Shown one piece after another: positions 8,303 through 17,172 of a stretch of DNA of 64,000 nucleotides (its first letter is position 1; every line of letters begins with the position of its first letter). This DNA comes from PALSA-1353 sp036267155 (lineage in GTDB: Bacteria > Planctomycetota > Phycisphaerae > Tepidisphaerales > Tepidisphaeraceae): contig DATAWP010000041.1 of NCBI GenBank assembly GCA_036267155.1, forward strand, positions 124,001-188,000. The letters run 5' to 3'. A program made the translations under genes and the position numbers. Below the pieces are notes generated by a model, which did not search any database, was not told the DNA's origin, and saw only the letters and a list, made by a program, of their open reading frames with translations.

Positions 8303-9286
8303 CTACGATTTGCCTTGCTTCGCCAGAAGGTCGGCGACCTGTTTTTCCAACTCCCGGATACGATCGACCAGCTCGGGAAGCTGGGCGGCGATTGTAACCG
8401 CTCTACGGCCGTGCGGCGCGGGCGTGGCCGGCGCACCGTACAACACCGTCCGATCGGGGGCATCCGCAATCACGCCGGCGCGAGCAGCTATCGTCACGTG
8501 ATCCCCCAGCGACAAGTGCCCCGCCACCCCGGCCTGCCCGCCGATGGTCAGATGATGGCCGATGTGCGTGCTCCCGGCGATTCCGGCCAGTGACACGATC
8601 AGCCCATGAGGCCCGATGTCCGCGCCATGGCCGATGGCCGCGAGATCGCTGATTTTCGTTCCCGCGCCGATCACCGTCTTGCCCAGGGCCGCCCGCTGAA
8701 TGGTCACGTTGGCGCCGATCTCCACGTCATCGTGCAACTCGACGATTCCCGCCTGAGGAATCTTGTGGTGCACCCCGCCGTGCGTCGCATACCCAAACCC
8801 ATCCTGCCCAATCACCGCCCCGGCATGAAGCGTCACGCGATCGTGAAGCACGCAATCGTCGTAGACCACGGCGTTCGGATACAGAATGCATTGCTTTCCC
8901 AACACCGCTCGCGGTCCGACGTACGCGCCGGGATATATCACGCACCCGTCCCCAACCTTTGCGGATGGATCGACACGCGCCTGCGGATGCACCCCGACAT
9001 GCGGATGTTTCCGATGTCCGTGCAGCAGCACCATCGCCTGCATGAACGCGTAATAGGGATCATCGCACCGGAGAATCGTCACGCGCCGGCTGCGAGTGGT
9101 TTTCGACGCAATCACCGCCGTCGCTTGCGTGGTTTCCAGAAGCTTTTCATATTTCGGATTGGAAAGAAAGCTGACCTGACCGGCCGCGGCTTCTTCGAGA
9201 GTGTGAATGGAGGAAACGACCGCCCCGCCGTCGCCGACCACGATTGCGCCGATCTTTTCGGCAAGTTGGGAAACGGTTATGTTCAT
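8303..9286 (-). CDS. lpxD: UDP-3-O-acylglucosamine N-acyltransferase
   Basis: LpxD adds the N-linked acyl chain to UDP-3-O-acyl-glucosamine, the third step of lipid A synthesis. The N-terminal uridine-binding domain (residues 1-95, with VSFLSNPKYEKLL) is followed by a left-handed beta-helix of hexapeptide repeats and a C-terminal coiled helix (LPELVDRIRELEKQVADLL). IGQDGFGYATHGG and KIPQAG are family signatures, and His220 in AAIGHGADIG is the expected catalytic base. I use ATG 9286 (327 residues), where the N-terminus MNITVSQLAEKIGA matches relatives. It is transcribed divergently from xylB across 51 bases. Confidence 0.94.
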   Translation of the reverse strand: MNITVSQLAEKIGAIVVGDGGAVVSSIHTLEEAAAGQVSFLSNPKYEKLLETTQATAVIASKTTRSRRVTILRCDDPYYAFMQAMVLLHGHRKHPHVGVHPQARVDPSAKVGDGCVIYPGAYVGPRAVLGKQCILYPNAVVYDDCVLHDRVTLHAGAVIGQDGFGYATHGGVHHKIPQAGIVELHDDVEIGANVTIQRAALGKTVIGAGTKISDLAAIGHGADIGPHGLIVSLAGIAGSTHIGHHLTIGGQAGVAGHLSLGDHVTIAARAGVIADAPDRTVLYGAPATPAPHGRRAVTIAAQLPELVDRIRELEKQVADLLAKQGKS

Positions 9287-9337
9287 GAGCGATTTCCCGC
9301 TTTCCTTTGTTATCCGGTATTTCAAGGAACATCAACC

Positions 9338-10870
9338 ATGGCCTATCTCCTCGGCATCGACATCGGCACCAGCGGCACCAAAACCCTCATCTGCGACGAA
9401 AAAGGCAAAGTGCTCGCCACGGCCATGTTTGAACACCCAATCTTCTCACCCAAGCCCGGGTGGTCCGAACAAAACCCGCTGGATTGGTGGAAGGCCGTCG
9501 TGATCGCGACGAAAAACGTGCGAAAACGGGCCGGCGTGAAGCCCGCGGAAATCAAAGGCATCGGCCTCTCCGGCCAGATGCACGGCAGCGTTTTTCTGGC
9601 CGACGGACCCAAGCCGCTGCGGCCGGCCCTTCTCTGGAACGACCAGCGAACGGCCGAGCAATGCGCCCAGATCGAATCCCGCGCCGGCGGCCGAGCCGCC
9701 CTGATCGAACTCGTCGCCAACCCCGCCCTCACCGGATTCACAGCCCCGAAAATTCTCTGGGTCCGCCACCATGAGCCAAAGATTTACCAGAAAACCAAGC
9801 ACATTCTTTTGCCCAAGGATTACGTCCGCTATCGCCTCACCGGCGACTACGCGACGGAAGTCAGCGACGCCAGCGGAACGCTGCTCTTGGACGTGGTGAA
9901 TCGGCGATGGTCGGATCGGCTGCTGGAATTGCTGGAAATCGACAAACAACTTTTGCCGCGATTGCACGAATCGCCGGAGGTGACGGGAACGCTCACCCCC
10001 GCCGCAGCCGAAGAACTCGGCCTATCCTCCGGCACCCCTGTCGTCGGCGGAGGCGGAGACCAGGCGGCCGGCGCCGTTGGCAATGGAATCGTCGCCACCG
10101 GCATCGTCAGCGCCACCCTCGGCACCAGTGGCGTCGTTTTCGCCCACAGCGATCAGCCAACGCGCGATCCCCATGGACGCGTCCACACCATGTGCCATGC
10201 CGTCCCAGGAAAATGGTGCGTCTTAGGCTGCATGCTCTCGGCCGGCGGATCGTTCCAATGGTTTCGCAATAACCTCGGCGAATCCGAAAGAGCCGAAGCA
10301 AAAAAGAAAAAGCTCGACCGCTACGCCCTGCTGATTCAACAAGCACAAAAAGCTCCGCCCGGCAGCGAGGGATTGCAATTTCTTCCCTATCTCACCGGAG
10401 AACGCTGCCCGTACCCCGATCCGTACGCCCGCGGCGGTTGGATCGGAATCACCTCCCGCACCACCCGGCCGATGCTCATCCGCTCGCTGCTGGAAGGCGT
10501 CACGTTCGGCATGCGCGACGCACTGGAAATCATGCAGACCATGAACATCCCCATCACCCAAATCCGCGCCAGCGGCGGCGGCGCCCGCAGCGAATTCTGG
10601 CGCCAGCTTCAGGCCGACATCTATCGCAAGCCCATCATCACCACCAACGCCGACGAAGGCCCGGCATACGGCGTGGCCCTCCTGGCCGGCGTCGGCACCG
10701 GCGTCTGGAGCAGCGTCGAGCAAGCCGCTTGCGGGTGCATCCAGCAAACGAAAAAACTCAACCCGAATAAAAAGATGGCTGAGCTGTACGAACGCCAGTA
10801 TGGCGTGTATCACAAATTGTATGGAGATTTAAAAGAACGTTTCGCGGAAATGGCCGCATTGCCCGGATAA
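9338..10870 (+). CDS. xylB: Xylulokinase
   Basis: XylB phosphorylates D-xylulose with ATP, feeding it into the pentose phosphate pathway. The 510 residues fit the FGGY kinase family. GIDIGTSGTKTL forms the phosphate-1 loop, SGQMHGSV and LLWNDQRT are the xylulokinase signatures, and GGGGDQAAGAVG carries the catalytic Asp241. The FGGY C-terminal domain shows GVTFGMRDALE and RASGGGARSEFWRQ. TTCAAGGAACATCAACC before the ATG supplies the ribosome site, and the longer open frame upstream is only antisense to lpxD. No isomerase or xylose transporter is adjacent. Confidence 0.94.
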   Translation: MAYLLGIDIGTSGTKTLICDEKGKVLATAMFEHPIFSPKPGWSEQNPLDWWKAVVIATKNVRKRAGVKPAEIKGIGLSGQMHGSVFLADGPKPLRPALLWNDQRTAEQCAQIESRAGGRAALIELVANPALTGFTAPKILWVRHHEPKIYQKTKHILLPKDYVRYRLTGDYATEVSDASGTLLLDVVNRRWSDRLLELLEIDKQLLPRLHESPEVTGTLTPAAAEELGLSSGTPVVGGGGDQAAGAVGNGIVATGIVSATLGTSGVVFAHSDQPTRDPHGRVHTMCHAVPGKWCVLGCMLSAGGSFQWFRNNLGESERAEAKKKKLDRYALLIQQAQKAPPGSEGLQFLPYLTGERCPYPDPYARGGWIGITSRTTRPMLIRSLLEGVTFGMRDALEIMQTMNIPITQIRASGGGARSEFWRQLQADIYRKPIITTNADEGPAYGVALLAGVGTGVWSSVEQAACGCIQQTKKLNPNKKMAELYERQYGVYHKLYGDLKERFAEMAALPG

Positions 10871-10888
10871 CCGAAAAATCCTTTTGCA

Positions 10889-10927
10889 CCCATTTAGCCC
10901 CCGGTGATTCACCGGGGGCTAAATGGG
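10889..10927. terminator. 18-bp palindrome between convergent xylB and kdoO
   Basis: CCCATTTAGCCCCCGGTG pairs perfectly with its reverse complement across a 3-base ATT loop. It sits 18 bases after the xylB stop and 21 bases before the kdoO stop, the expected place for a shared bidirectional terminator. There is no immediate T-run (a TTTTTATTT lies 14 bases further on), so it may instead be a REP-like intergenic palindrome. Confidence 0.6.
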
Positions 10928-10948
10928 GAAGACTTCGGTTGTTTTTAT

Positions 10949-11887
10949 TTATCCCACCAGCGCTTTCCCGCAGTGCGCTTCCAACACGCGCAGCGGACAC
11001 CGCTCCGGCGTCACCATCGCCTCCACCGGAATAATAAACGTCTGCTCCGTCATGAACTGCCCCGACATGGCCGCGTGCGGGACCTGGTCGGTGTAGACCA
11101 TCCACGTGCTGCCGGCCGGAAACTCCAGGCGCGTCTTGGCCCATTTCGTCTGATAGTCGTTGTTTTCCTTGAGATAGTCGTGAAACTTCAGCATGAAGCG
11201 GTCGTAGGCGCTGCGGTCCATTCCCTTCACGCCGACGGCTCGAAACACCGGCGCGAAAGCCTGACGGATCTTCTCCCCGGCCGACCCGGATTCGCGGGCA
11301 AACTGCGGCAAGCCGGCGTCGTCGGCGAACGTCTCCACCAGCTTGGGAAACTTCTCCGTCGTCTCCCAAATGCGCGGTCGGCTCGGATTGATATTCGTAA
11401 AGACGCGCAGAATCCGTCCCCCGCGCGTCGGCCGGCTCGGGAACGCATCGACGTGCATCAGATCATTCCGCTTGTGAATGGGCAGATCGCGCCCCTGCTC
11501 CTCCAGCGGCCGATAGCTGGCAAAATCCAGCGTCAGATGCGGCCCGTACGGAGCGAGGAACGCACGGATGAATCGCGTCACCTCCGCTGAATATCGCCGC
11601 ATGATGTCGTGCAAACGCTGGTTGTCTTCGGCGGTTTCGCAGGCGTCGCCGCGCAGGAGGTCCTGCCCCGGGCGGTAGGAAACGTTCTTGTGTACTTTCA
11701 GCCCGCTTTGCTTTTGCGAAAGTAAAAACTCCCGGTCCTCGCGCGAAAATTCAAATGGAGTGGAATCGAATGCGACGATGTCGCCGTCTTCGAGGTACTG
11801 GCAATGTTTTCGCGAAAGCTCGTCAGCGCGGGTGGGATCGATCCATCCCTGCGGAAAGCGGTAGTCCGTCACGTCGATTTTGGCCAT
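10949..11887 (-). CDS. kdoO: Kdo hydroxylase (Fe(II)/2-oxoglutarate dioxygenase)
   Basis: The protein matches the Kdo_hydroxy family, whose characterised members hydroxylate the Kdo sugar of the lipopolysaccharide inner core. The metal triad is readable as His145 and Asp147 in MHVDAF plus a distal histidine in VPHAAMSG. RGGRILRVFTNINP after the HxD motif is family-typical. Length (312) is close to normal. GGAG lies about 10 bases before the ATG. Together with lpxD and lpxB in this window it supports a lipid A-Kdo outer membrane. Substrate assignment comes from family resemblance only. Confidence 0.82.
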   Translation of the reverse strand: MAKIDVTDYRFPQGWIDPTRADELSRKHCQYLEDGDIVAFDSTPFEFSREDREFLLSQKQSGLKVHKNVSYRPGQDLLRGDACETAEDNQRLHDIMRRYSAEVTRFIRAFLAPYGPHLTLDFASYRPLEEQGRDLPIHKRNDLMHVDAFPSRPTRGGRILRVFTNINPSRPRIWETTEKFPKLVETFADDAGLPQFARESGSAGEKIRQAFAPVFRAVGVKGMDRSAYDRFMLKFHDYLKENNDYQTKWAKTRLEFPAGSTWMVYTDQVPHAAMSGQFMTEQTFIIPVEAMVTPERCPLRVLEAHCGKALVG

Positions 11888-12020
11888 GAGACACGGTCTC
11901 CTAAAAAAGCAATCCTTGCCATACCGTCATCCGGGGCGTCCTTACCCCGCATGGCGTAAGCATTGTAGCGGCCGAAACCGTAAGGAAAAGTGTTCAAGGC
12001 GAAGATATTGACCGTATATT

Positions 12021-12503
12021 ATGCGAATGCTTCAAAGAATCGCCTCAGGGTTCGTGTGTATCGCGTGGGCGTTGTGGTTCGGCGGATTGGGGAGCTTGTT
12101 CCTTCTCGTCACCACGCTCTTCATTGAAGATCGCGAAACCGCGCTGAAGGCGGTCCCTCGCATGTTCCTGGCGTTCGAGCGATATCAGCTTCTCCTCGCG
12201 GCGGGTGCGCTCCTTGGGGCGGTCGCCTGGCGAATTCTCGCCAAATCCATCCGCGTCACCGTATTGTTCTGGATGCTGGCCGCGGCTTCGGTGCCGGCGG
12301 CGCTGGGGCCGATGCTCATTACCAGCCGGATGGAAAAGTTGCGTCTCAACGGCCAATCGTCTTCGCCCCAGTTTAAGAAACTGCACGGTGAATCGATGAT
12401 CGCATATTGTGGAGAGACGATTGTTCTGCTGGCCGTGGGATTGACGCTTCCGTGGGCGATGCGGGAAAAAGAAAAATCCAATGGAACGACCGTCACGGAA
12501 TGA
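12021..12503 (+). CDS. DUF4149-like four-helix membrane protein
   Basis: A 160-residue integral membrane protein with about four helices: SGFVCIAWALWFGGLGSLF, LLLAAGALLGAVAWRIL, VLFWMLAAASVPAALGPML and ETIVLLAVGLTLPWAM. The pattern and the N-terminal WFGGL resemble the DUF4149/TMEM205-like family, which has no established role. Its start (ATG at 12021, with a second in-frame ATG at 12027) lies 133 bases from the divergent kdoO start. A conserved-looking basic loop (RMEKLRLNG) precedes the last helix. Confidence 0.65.
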   Translation: MRMLQRIASGFVCIAWALWFGGLGSLFLLVTTLFIEDRETALKAVPRMFLAFERYQLLLAAGALLGAVAWRILAKSIRVTVLFWMLAAASVPAALGPMLITSRMEKLRLNGQSSSPQFKKLHGESMIAYCGETIVLLAVGLTLPWAMREKEKSNGTTVTE

Positions 12504-12622
12504 ACCACTCGAAAAGGCCCTCCGGCGCCGCACCGCCGGCGAACCCGCCAAGGCGGAGGCCCCTTCGGGCCATTCGGTCGCGCAGGATGTAAATTCGAGT
12601 TTTGGCCGTTATAGTGTGTCAT

Positions 12623-13813
12623 GTGAGCAAGCGCATCGCGATCCTCGGGTCCACCGGCTCAATTGGATGCAGCACGCTGGATGTCATTCGGCATCTGGGC
12701 GCTCCATACCGCGCCTCGGCCCTGAGCGCAAATCGGCAAGCGGAAAAATTGGCGGCGCAGGCGAAAGAATTTTCTCCCGGCGCGGTGGCGTTGGTTGACG
12801 AATCGCGCGTGGATGAACTGCGGCATCTGCTCGGCCCCGGCGGGCCGCGCATCTTCGCGGGCGAAAGCGGGCTGGTCGATCTGGCCCGGCACGATGAAGT
12901 GGACATCGTGGTGGCCGCCGTCGTCGGTGCGGCCGGTTTGCCCGCCGCCCTGGCCGCCGTCCGGGCCGGCAAAACGCTCGCCCTGGCCAACAAGGAAGCT
13001 CTCGTCGTCGCCGGATCGCTGCTCATTCCCGAAGCGCGCCGCCGGGGCATTTCGCTGCTGCCGGTTGATTCCGAGCATTCCGCCATTTTCCAGGCGATGT
13101 GTTGCGGCCGATCGCACGAAGTCCGCCGCGTCATCCTCACCGCCAGCGGCGGCCCATTCCGCAATGCCCCGCTCGAAACCATCCACAACGCCACCCCCGC
13201 CGACGCCCTGAACCATCCCACCTGGCAAATGGGCAGCAAAGTCACCATCGACTCCGCCACGATGTTCAACAAGGCCCTCGAATTGATCGAGGCATGCTGG
13301 CTCTTCGATCTTCGGCCCGAGCAGGTTCAAATCGTCGTGCATCCGGAATCGGTCATCCATTCGATGGTTGAATTTGTTGATGGCTCGGTCATCGCCCAGC
13401 TTTCGCCGCCGGACATGCGAACGCCGATCCAATACGCTCTGACATACCCCGAGCGTGCCGGCGGATGCAGCCGGCGGATGGACTGGACCAAAGCCCAATC
13501 GCTGCATTTCCACCCGCCGGATTTTGTCAGGTTCCCGGCATTGAAATTGGCGTATCAGGTCGCCGAGGCCGGTGGAACGTCCGGTGCGGTGTTAAACGCG
13601 GCAAACGAGGTCGCCGTTGCCGCCTTTATGGCCGGCAAAATCCCCTTCGGCGAGATTTGCGGCGTCGTCGAATCTACAATCTCGCAACATCGTATTCAGA
13701 CCAGCCCCGCTCTTGACGATTTGCTCGATGCGGACCGCTGGGCTCGCCGAGCTGCGGAATCCGGAATTGCTTCTCGCGTGATACCGTCCGGGGCATGCGC
13801 TCCCTTGGCGTAA
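12623..13813 (+). CDS. dxr: 1-deoxy-D-xylulose 5-phosphate reductoisomerase
   Basis: Dxr converts DXP to 2-C-methyl-D-erythritol 4-phosphate with NADPH, the committed step of the MEP isoprenoid pathway. GSTGSIG (NADPH), ANKEALVVAG, PVDSEHSAIFQ (metal-binding), ASGGPFR, HPTWQMGSKVTIDSATM and NKALELIEA (catalytic core) are all intact. I choose GTG at 12623 (396 residues), giving the typical MSKRIAILGSTG start; an in-frame TTG at 12602 would add seven residues. The rseP gene follows 12 bases later, a neighbour order common in bacteria. Confidence 0.95.
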   Translation: MSKRIAILGSTGSIGCSTLDVIRHLGAPYRASALSANRQAEKLAAQAKEFSPGAVALVDESRVDELRHLLGPGGPRIFAGESGLVDLARHDEVDIVVAAVVGAAGLPAALAAVRAGKTLALANKEALVVAGSLLIPEARRRGISLLPVDSEHSAIFQAMCCGRSHEVRRVILTASGGPFRNAPLETIHNATPADALNHPTWQMGSKVTIDSATMFNKALELIEACWLFDLRPEQVQIVVHPESVIHSMVEFVDGSVIAQLSPPDMRTPIQYALTYPERAGGCSRRMDWTKAQSLHFHPPDFVRFPALKLAYQVAEAGGTSGAVLNAANEVAVAAFMAGKIPFGEICGVVESTISQHRIQTSPALDDLLDADRWARRAAESGIASRVIPSGACAPLA

Positions 13814-13825
13814 CAAAGTGGATGG

Positions 13826-15961
13826 ATGGACTTCATGCTTGTTCTTCACACCGCACTTGATTACACGCTTTTGGCACTGGGACTCGGCTTCGTCATCTTC
13901 TTCCACGAACTGGGTCATTTCCTGGCCGCCAAATATTGCGATGTGAAGGTCGAGCAGTTTGCCGTCGGCTTTGGCCCCGCCATCGTCGCATGGCGAAAGG
14001 GTCTGGGATTCCACTGGGGAACCACCACCCCGGCGTATGATCAGATCATCGAACAGAATGTCGCCGCCGAGCAGCCCGGCGCAACACAACAAAAAGAGAT
14101 CGAATACAAATCTCCGATATCCCAAGCCCAGGCTAAGGCCATTGGCGACAAGCTCGGCATTGGCGAGACAGAATACCGTTTGAATTGGATTCCCCTCGGC
14201 GGGTATGTGAAAATGCTCGGGCAGGACGATCTCAAGCCCGGCGTGACCGTCGAAGACCCCCGCGCGTACAACAACAAATCCGTCGGCGCGCGAATGGTGA
14301 TCGTCTCGGCCGGCGTGGTCATGAACGTGATCCTCGCCGCCATCGGGTTCATGATCATCTTCATGATGGGATATCCCGTTCCCCCCGCCGTGGTGGGCGG
14401 AAGCGTTTCGATGAGTCCCGCCGCCCGCGCGACGCGGGCCGACGGCACGCAGGTCGGACTCCAGCCGGGCGACGCGATCATCCAATACAACGATCAATGG
14501 ACCTACGGAGATTACAGCCGGATTCAACTCGACGTCGCCCTCACCCGCGACGGCACGCGCGTGCCCATCCTCGTGCGCCATCCCGACGGCCACGAGGAAA
14601 CTCTCTACGCCACGCCGGAAAAACCAGCCGACGGCAACGGGCTGGTTGAGCTGGGCATCACCCAGCCGATCTCCATGACCGCCCTCGCTGCCGATTCCGA
14701 GGAACCGACCGACTATGCCCTCCTGGCCAAAACCAATCTTCCGGATTTAGGCGCCCTGCGGCCCGGCGATTCGATCACCCAGATCGCCGGCCAAGACGTG
14801 AAAACCAACGGCGATGCCGCCATCGCCCAGCTTTACGCGGCCATGGAGGCCTCCGACGGCAAACCCGTCGATCTGACCGTCAAATCCGCCGACGGAAAAA
14901 TATCACACAAGACCGTCACGCCGCATTTCTGCGATCCCATGATCGGCGGAGAACTGAATTTCCTCGGTATGATCCCGCGGGCGACGGTCATCGGCCTACT
15001 CGATAAATCCCCGGCGCTGAACAAGATCAAGCCGGGCGACACCATTCTCGCGGTGGATGGCGGCACCGATCATCTGCAAAACCCCACGCTGGAGCAGATC
15101 CGCAGCACTCTCTCCGCGGCGGGCGATAAGGAATTGAAAGTTTCCCTGACGGTGCTCGATCCCGGCCAATCCAAGCCGCGCGTCGCCGAGGATTTGACTC
15201 CGTATCATCTTCCCGACGGCGGCGGGCGTATGGGACTGGGAATCGCGCTGGGCTGCGACGAGATGCATCTGGTCGTCGCCCGAACGATGGCGGACAGTCC
15301 CGCCGCCGGCAAGATTCGCGCCGGATCAACCCTCACCGCCATCGACGGCAAACCGATCCACAATTGGTTTGACGTCCGCCGGGTCATCGCTTCCGCCAAG
15401 GCCGGCCAAAACATTTCCATCACCTTCATTCCCGCGGATCAAGATGCCAAGCCAGCCGTCGCCAGGATCGAACTCCGCCGGCAGGACATCGACCTCGCAA
15501 AGCAAGTGACTCTGACGCAATATCTCGCCCTTGGCTCCATGGTCAGTGCGCTGCACACCCACAATCCGCTGGTGGCGCTCAAATGGGGCGTCATCGAAAC
15601 GCGCGATCTGATTCTCACCTTTTACGTGACCCTGCAGCGCATGCTCACGCGCGACGTGGCCCTTTCCAACGTCATGGGCCCCGTCGGTCTGGCGCACGTC
15701 GGCGCTCAGGTCGCCAGCAAAGGCATCGCCTGGCTGATCTGGTTCCTCTGCACCATCAGCGCGAACCTGGCGGTGGTAAATTTCCTGCCGATCCCCGTCG
15801 TTGACGGCGGCCTGTTCACGCTGCTGATTCTTGAAAAAATTCAGGGCAAGCCGCTCTCATCCGACGTCCAGCGGATCGTCCAGATGGTCGGCCTGGTGCT
15901 GATCCTGGGCGTGTTTCTGCTGGTGACCTATCAGGATTTCGCCCGCATGGCGGGTTATTGA
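13826..15961 (+). CDS. rseP: RIP metalloprotease RseP-like with four PDZ-like units
   Basis: A site-2-type zinc protease of family M50 that cuts substrates within the inner membrane; relatives release anti-sigma factors. The zinc motif HELGH is at residues 27-31 and the third ligand Asp660 lies in NFLPIPVVDGG. It is 711 residues long against about 450 in enterobacteria. The extra length is periplasmic sequence with four PDZ-like GD motifs: QPGDAI (~212), RPGDSI (~311), KPGDTI (~401) and RAGSTL (~496). The loop with IGETEYRLNWIPLGGYVKM is family-typical. The last 7 bases overlap the end of the convergent GTPase gene. Confidence 0.93.
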   Translation: MDFMLVLHTALDYTLLALGLGFVIFFHELGHFLAAKYCDVKVEQFAVGFGPAIVAWRKGLGFHWGTTTPAYDQIIEQNVAAEQPGATQQKEIEYKSPISQAQAKAIGDKLGIGETEYRLNWIPLGGYVKMLGQDDLKPGVTVEDPRAYNNKSVGARMVIVSAGVVMNVILAAIGFMIIFMMGYPVPPAVVGGSVSMSPAARATRADGTQVGLQPGDAIIQYNDQWTYGDYSRIQLDVALTRDGTRVPILVRHPDGHEETLYATPEKPADGNGLVELGITQPISMTALAADSEEPTDYALLAKTNLPDLGALRPGDSITQIAGQDVKTNGDAAIAQLYAAMEASDGKPVDLTVKSADGKISHKTVTPHFCDPMIGGELNFLGMIPRATVIGLLDKSPALNKIKPGDTILAVDGGTDHLQNPTLEQIRSTLSAAGDKELKVSLTVLDPGQSKPRVAEDLTPYHLPDGGGRMGLGIALGCDEMHLVVARTMADSPAAGKIRAGSTLTAIDGKPIHNWFDVRRVIASAKAGQNISITFIPADQDAKPAVARIELRRQDIDLAKQVTLTQYLALGSMVSALHTHNPLVALKWGVIETRDLILTFYVTLQRMLTRDVALSNVMGPVGLAHVGAQVASKGIAWLIWFLCTISANLAVVNFLPIPVVDGGLFTLLILEKIQGKPLSSDVQRIVQMVGLVLILGVFLLVTYQDFARMAGY

Positions 15962-17052
15962 TTCCCGGCCGCGTCGCCGCCGATTCCGATTTTTTCGATC
16001 GCAGCCGGATCGTTGAGAGCCTCCATCAGAATCGCCCGTTGCCGGTGCGTCCACCAACACGCACGTGACTCATCCAATCGGCCAACACCCAAACGCTCGT
16101 GGATTCGCCGGCTGAACTCTTCAATTCCCCCGCCCGTCCTGGCCGAAATGCAGATCGCATTCTGAGATGAGAAATCCCACCCAAACGGTTGATCCGTCTT
16201 GTTGACCACCACCAGCGCACCGGCATATTCGATCGCATGAGTTGGCGGAACCGTCGCGTCGAATACGACGACAATCAGATCGCTCGCGTCGATTGGCCCC
16301 TGGCTGGCGGCGATCGCCGCCTGTTCGATGGTATCCGCCGCCTCGCGTTGCCCCGGCGTGTCGATGAGCATGACCGCCAGGCCTTCGATATCCGCGATTT
16401 CTCCCACCCAATCGCGCGTGGTCCCCGGCAAATCAGCCGTGATCGAACGCTCCTGCCCGAACAGCCGATTCGCCAGCGTCGATTTGCCGACATTCGGCTC
16501 GCCGACGATCGCGATCTTCGGCAAATTCAGCAGCCGCCAAAGCGTCTGGTCTTCCAGAATCGCCCGCGCATCCAGCCCCCGATCAATTGCCCGCCGCCAC
16601 GCTTCGGGCTGATCCAGCAACCTGCGGATGGCCGGCTCGGTCCGCGCCGACGGAAGGTGCGCCAGCACTTCCCTCTCAAAAATCGAGCCCGCTTCGTCCA
16701 GCGCCGCATCGGGCACGGAAATCGTCCCGGCCGGCACGATTTCGAATCCTTCGCGGCGAAACAGCCCCATCGCCGATTCGATCACCCACGCCCCGCCGTG
16801 CAGGCAAACATCCGCCCACGAACGATCCTCCGCCAGAACAACCACCGGATCGTCGATGATTTGATCCCCGTCGCGAAGCTCGCCGTGAACACATCGGCCC
16901 GGCGCCGCCGTTGCGGAAAAATATCGCCTCAGAAATTCGCCGACACCCGTCCCGCGGATGCGAATCACCGCGATGGCGACGCCGCCGGCCGCCGACGGCG
17001 TCAAGATGACAGCGATATTGGGCAATGATGGCGTCACGGCGCAGACAAACAT
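15955..17052 (-). CDS. Shortened MnmE-like tRNA-modification GTPase
   Basis: The G domain is clearly TrmE/MnmE type: P-loop GEPNVGKST, GTTRDWVGE, DTPGQRE and NKTD. An N-terminal remnant of the TrmE folate-binding domain is present (VAIAVIRIRGTG), and helical segments flank the G domain. At 365 residues it is about 90 shorter than normal MnmE. The C-terminus (KIGIGGDAAGNQ) lacks the family Cys-x-Gly-Lys motif needed for U34 modification chemistry. It may be a diverged MnmE paralogue with another role. A palindromic repeat separates it from coaX upstream. Confidence 0.75.
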   Translation of the reverse strand: MFVCAVTPSLPNIAVILTPSAAGGVAIAVIRIRGTGVGEFLRRYFSATAAPGRCVHGELRDGDQIIDDPVVVLAEDRSWADVCLHGGAWVIESAMGLFRREGFEIVPAGTISVPDAALDEAGSIFEREVLAHLPSARTEPAIRRLLDQPEAWRRAIDRGLDARAILEDQTLWRLLNLPKIAIVGEPNVGKSTLANRLFGQERSITADLPGTTRDWVGEIADIEGLAVMLIDTPGQREAADTIEQAAIAASQGPIDASDLIVVVFDATVPPTHAIEYAGALVVVNKTDQPFGWDFSSQNAICISARTGGGIEEFSRRIHERLGVGRLDESRACWWTHRQRAILMEALNDPAAIEKIGIGGDAAGNQ

Positions 17053-17063
17053 GTAAAGAATTA

Positions 17064-17158
17064 TTTGCCACAGATATAAATCAGATGCATACGGATAAAT
17101 GCAAAGACGAGATTGGCTTTAATTTATCTGTGTGAATCTGATTTTCATCTGTGGCAAA
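17064..17158. repeat. Inverted-repeat element, family 1 copy a
   Basis: Two 37-base arms (17064-17100 and 17122-17158) are inverted copies differing at about five positions. Each contains ATCTGTGGCAAA and a core close to ATCTGTGTGAATCTGATTTT. The element fills the gap between the coaX stop and the MnmE-like start, both on the minus strand. The same sequence recurs at 39335-39437 and 50376-50556. Confidence 0.85.
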
Positions 17159-17172
17159 TTTGTATTTTCGGA

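Noticed and set aside
8606..9337. A long open frame continuing upstream of xylB on the plus strand
   Set aside because: It is antisense to lpxD, has no family resemblance, and xylB has a clear ribosome site and family-typical N-terminus at 9338.
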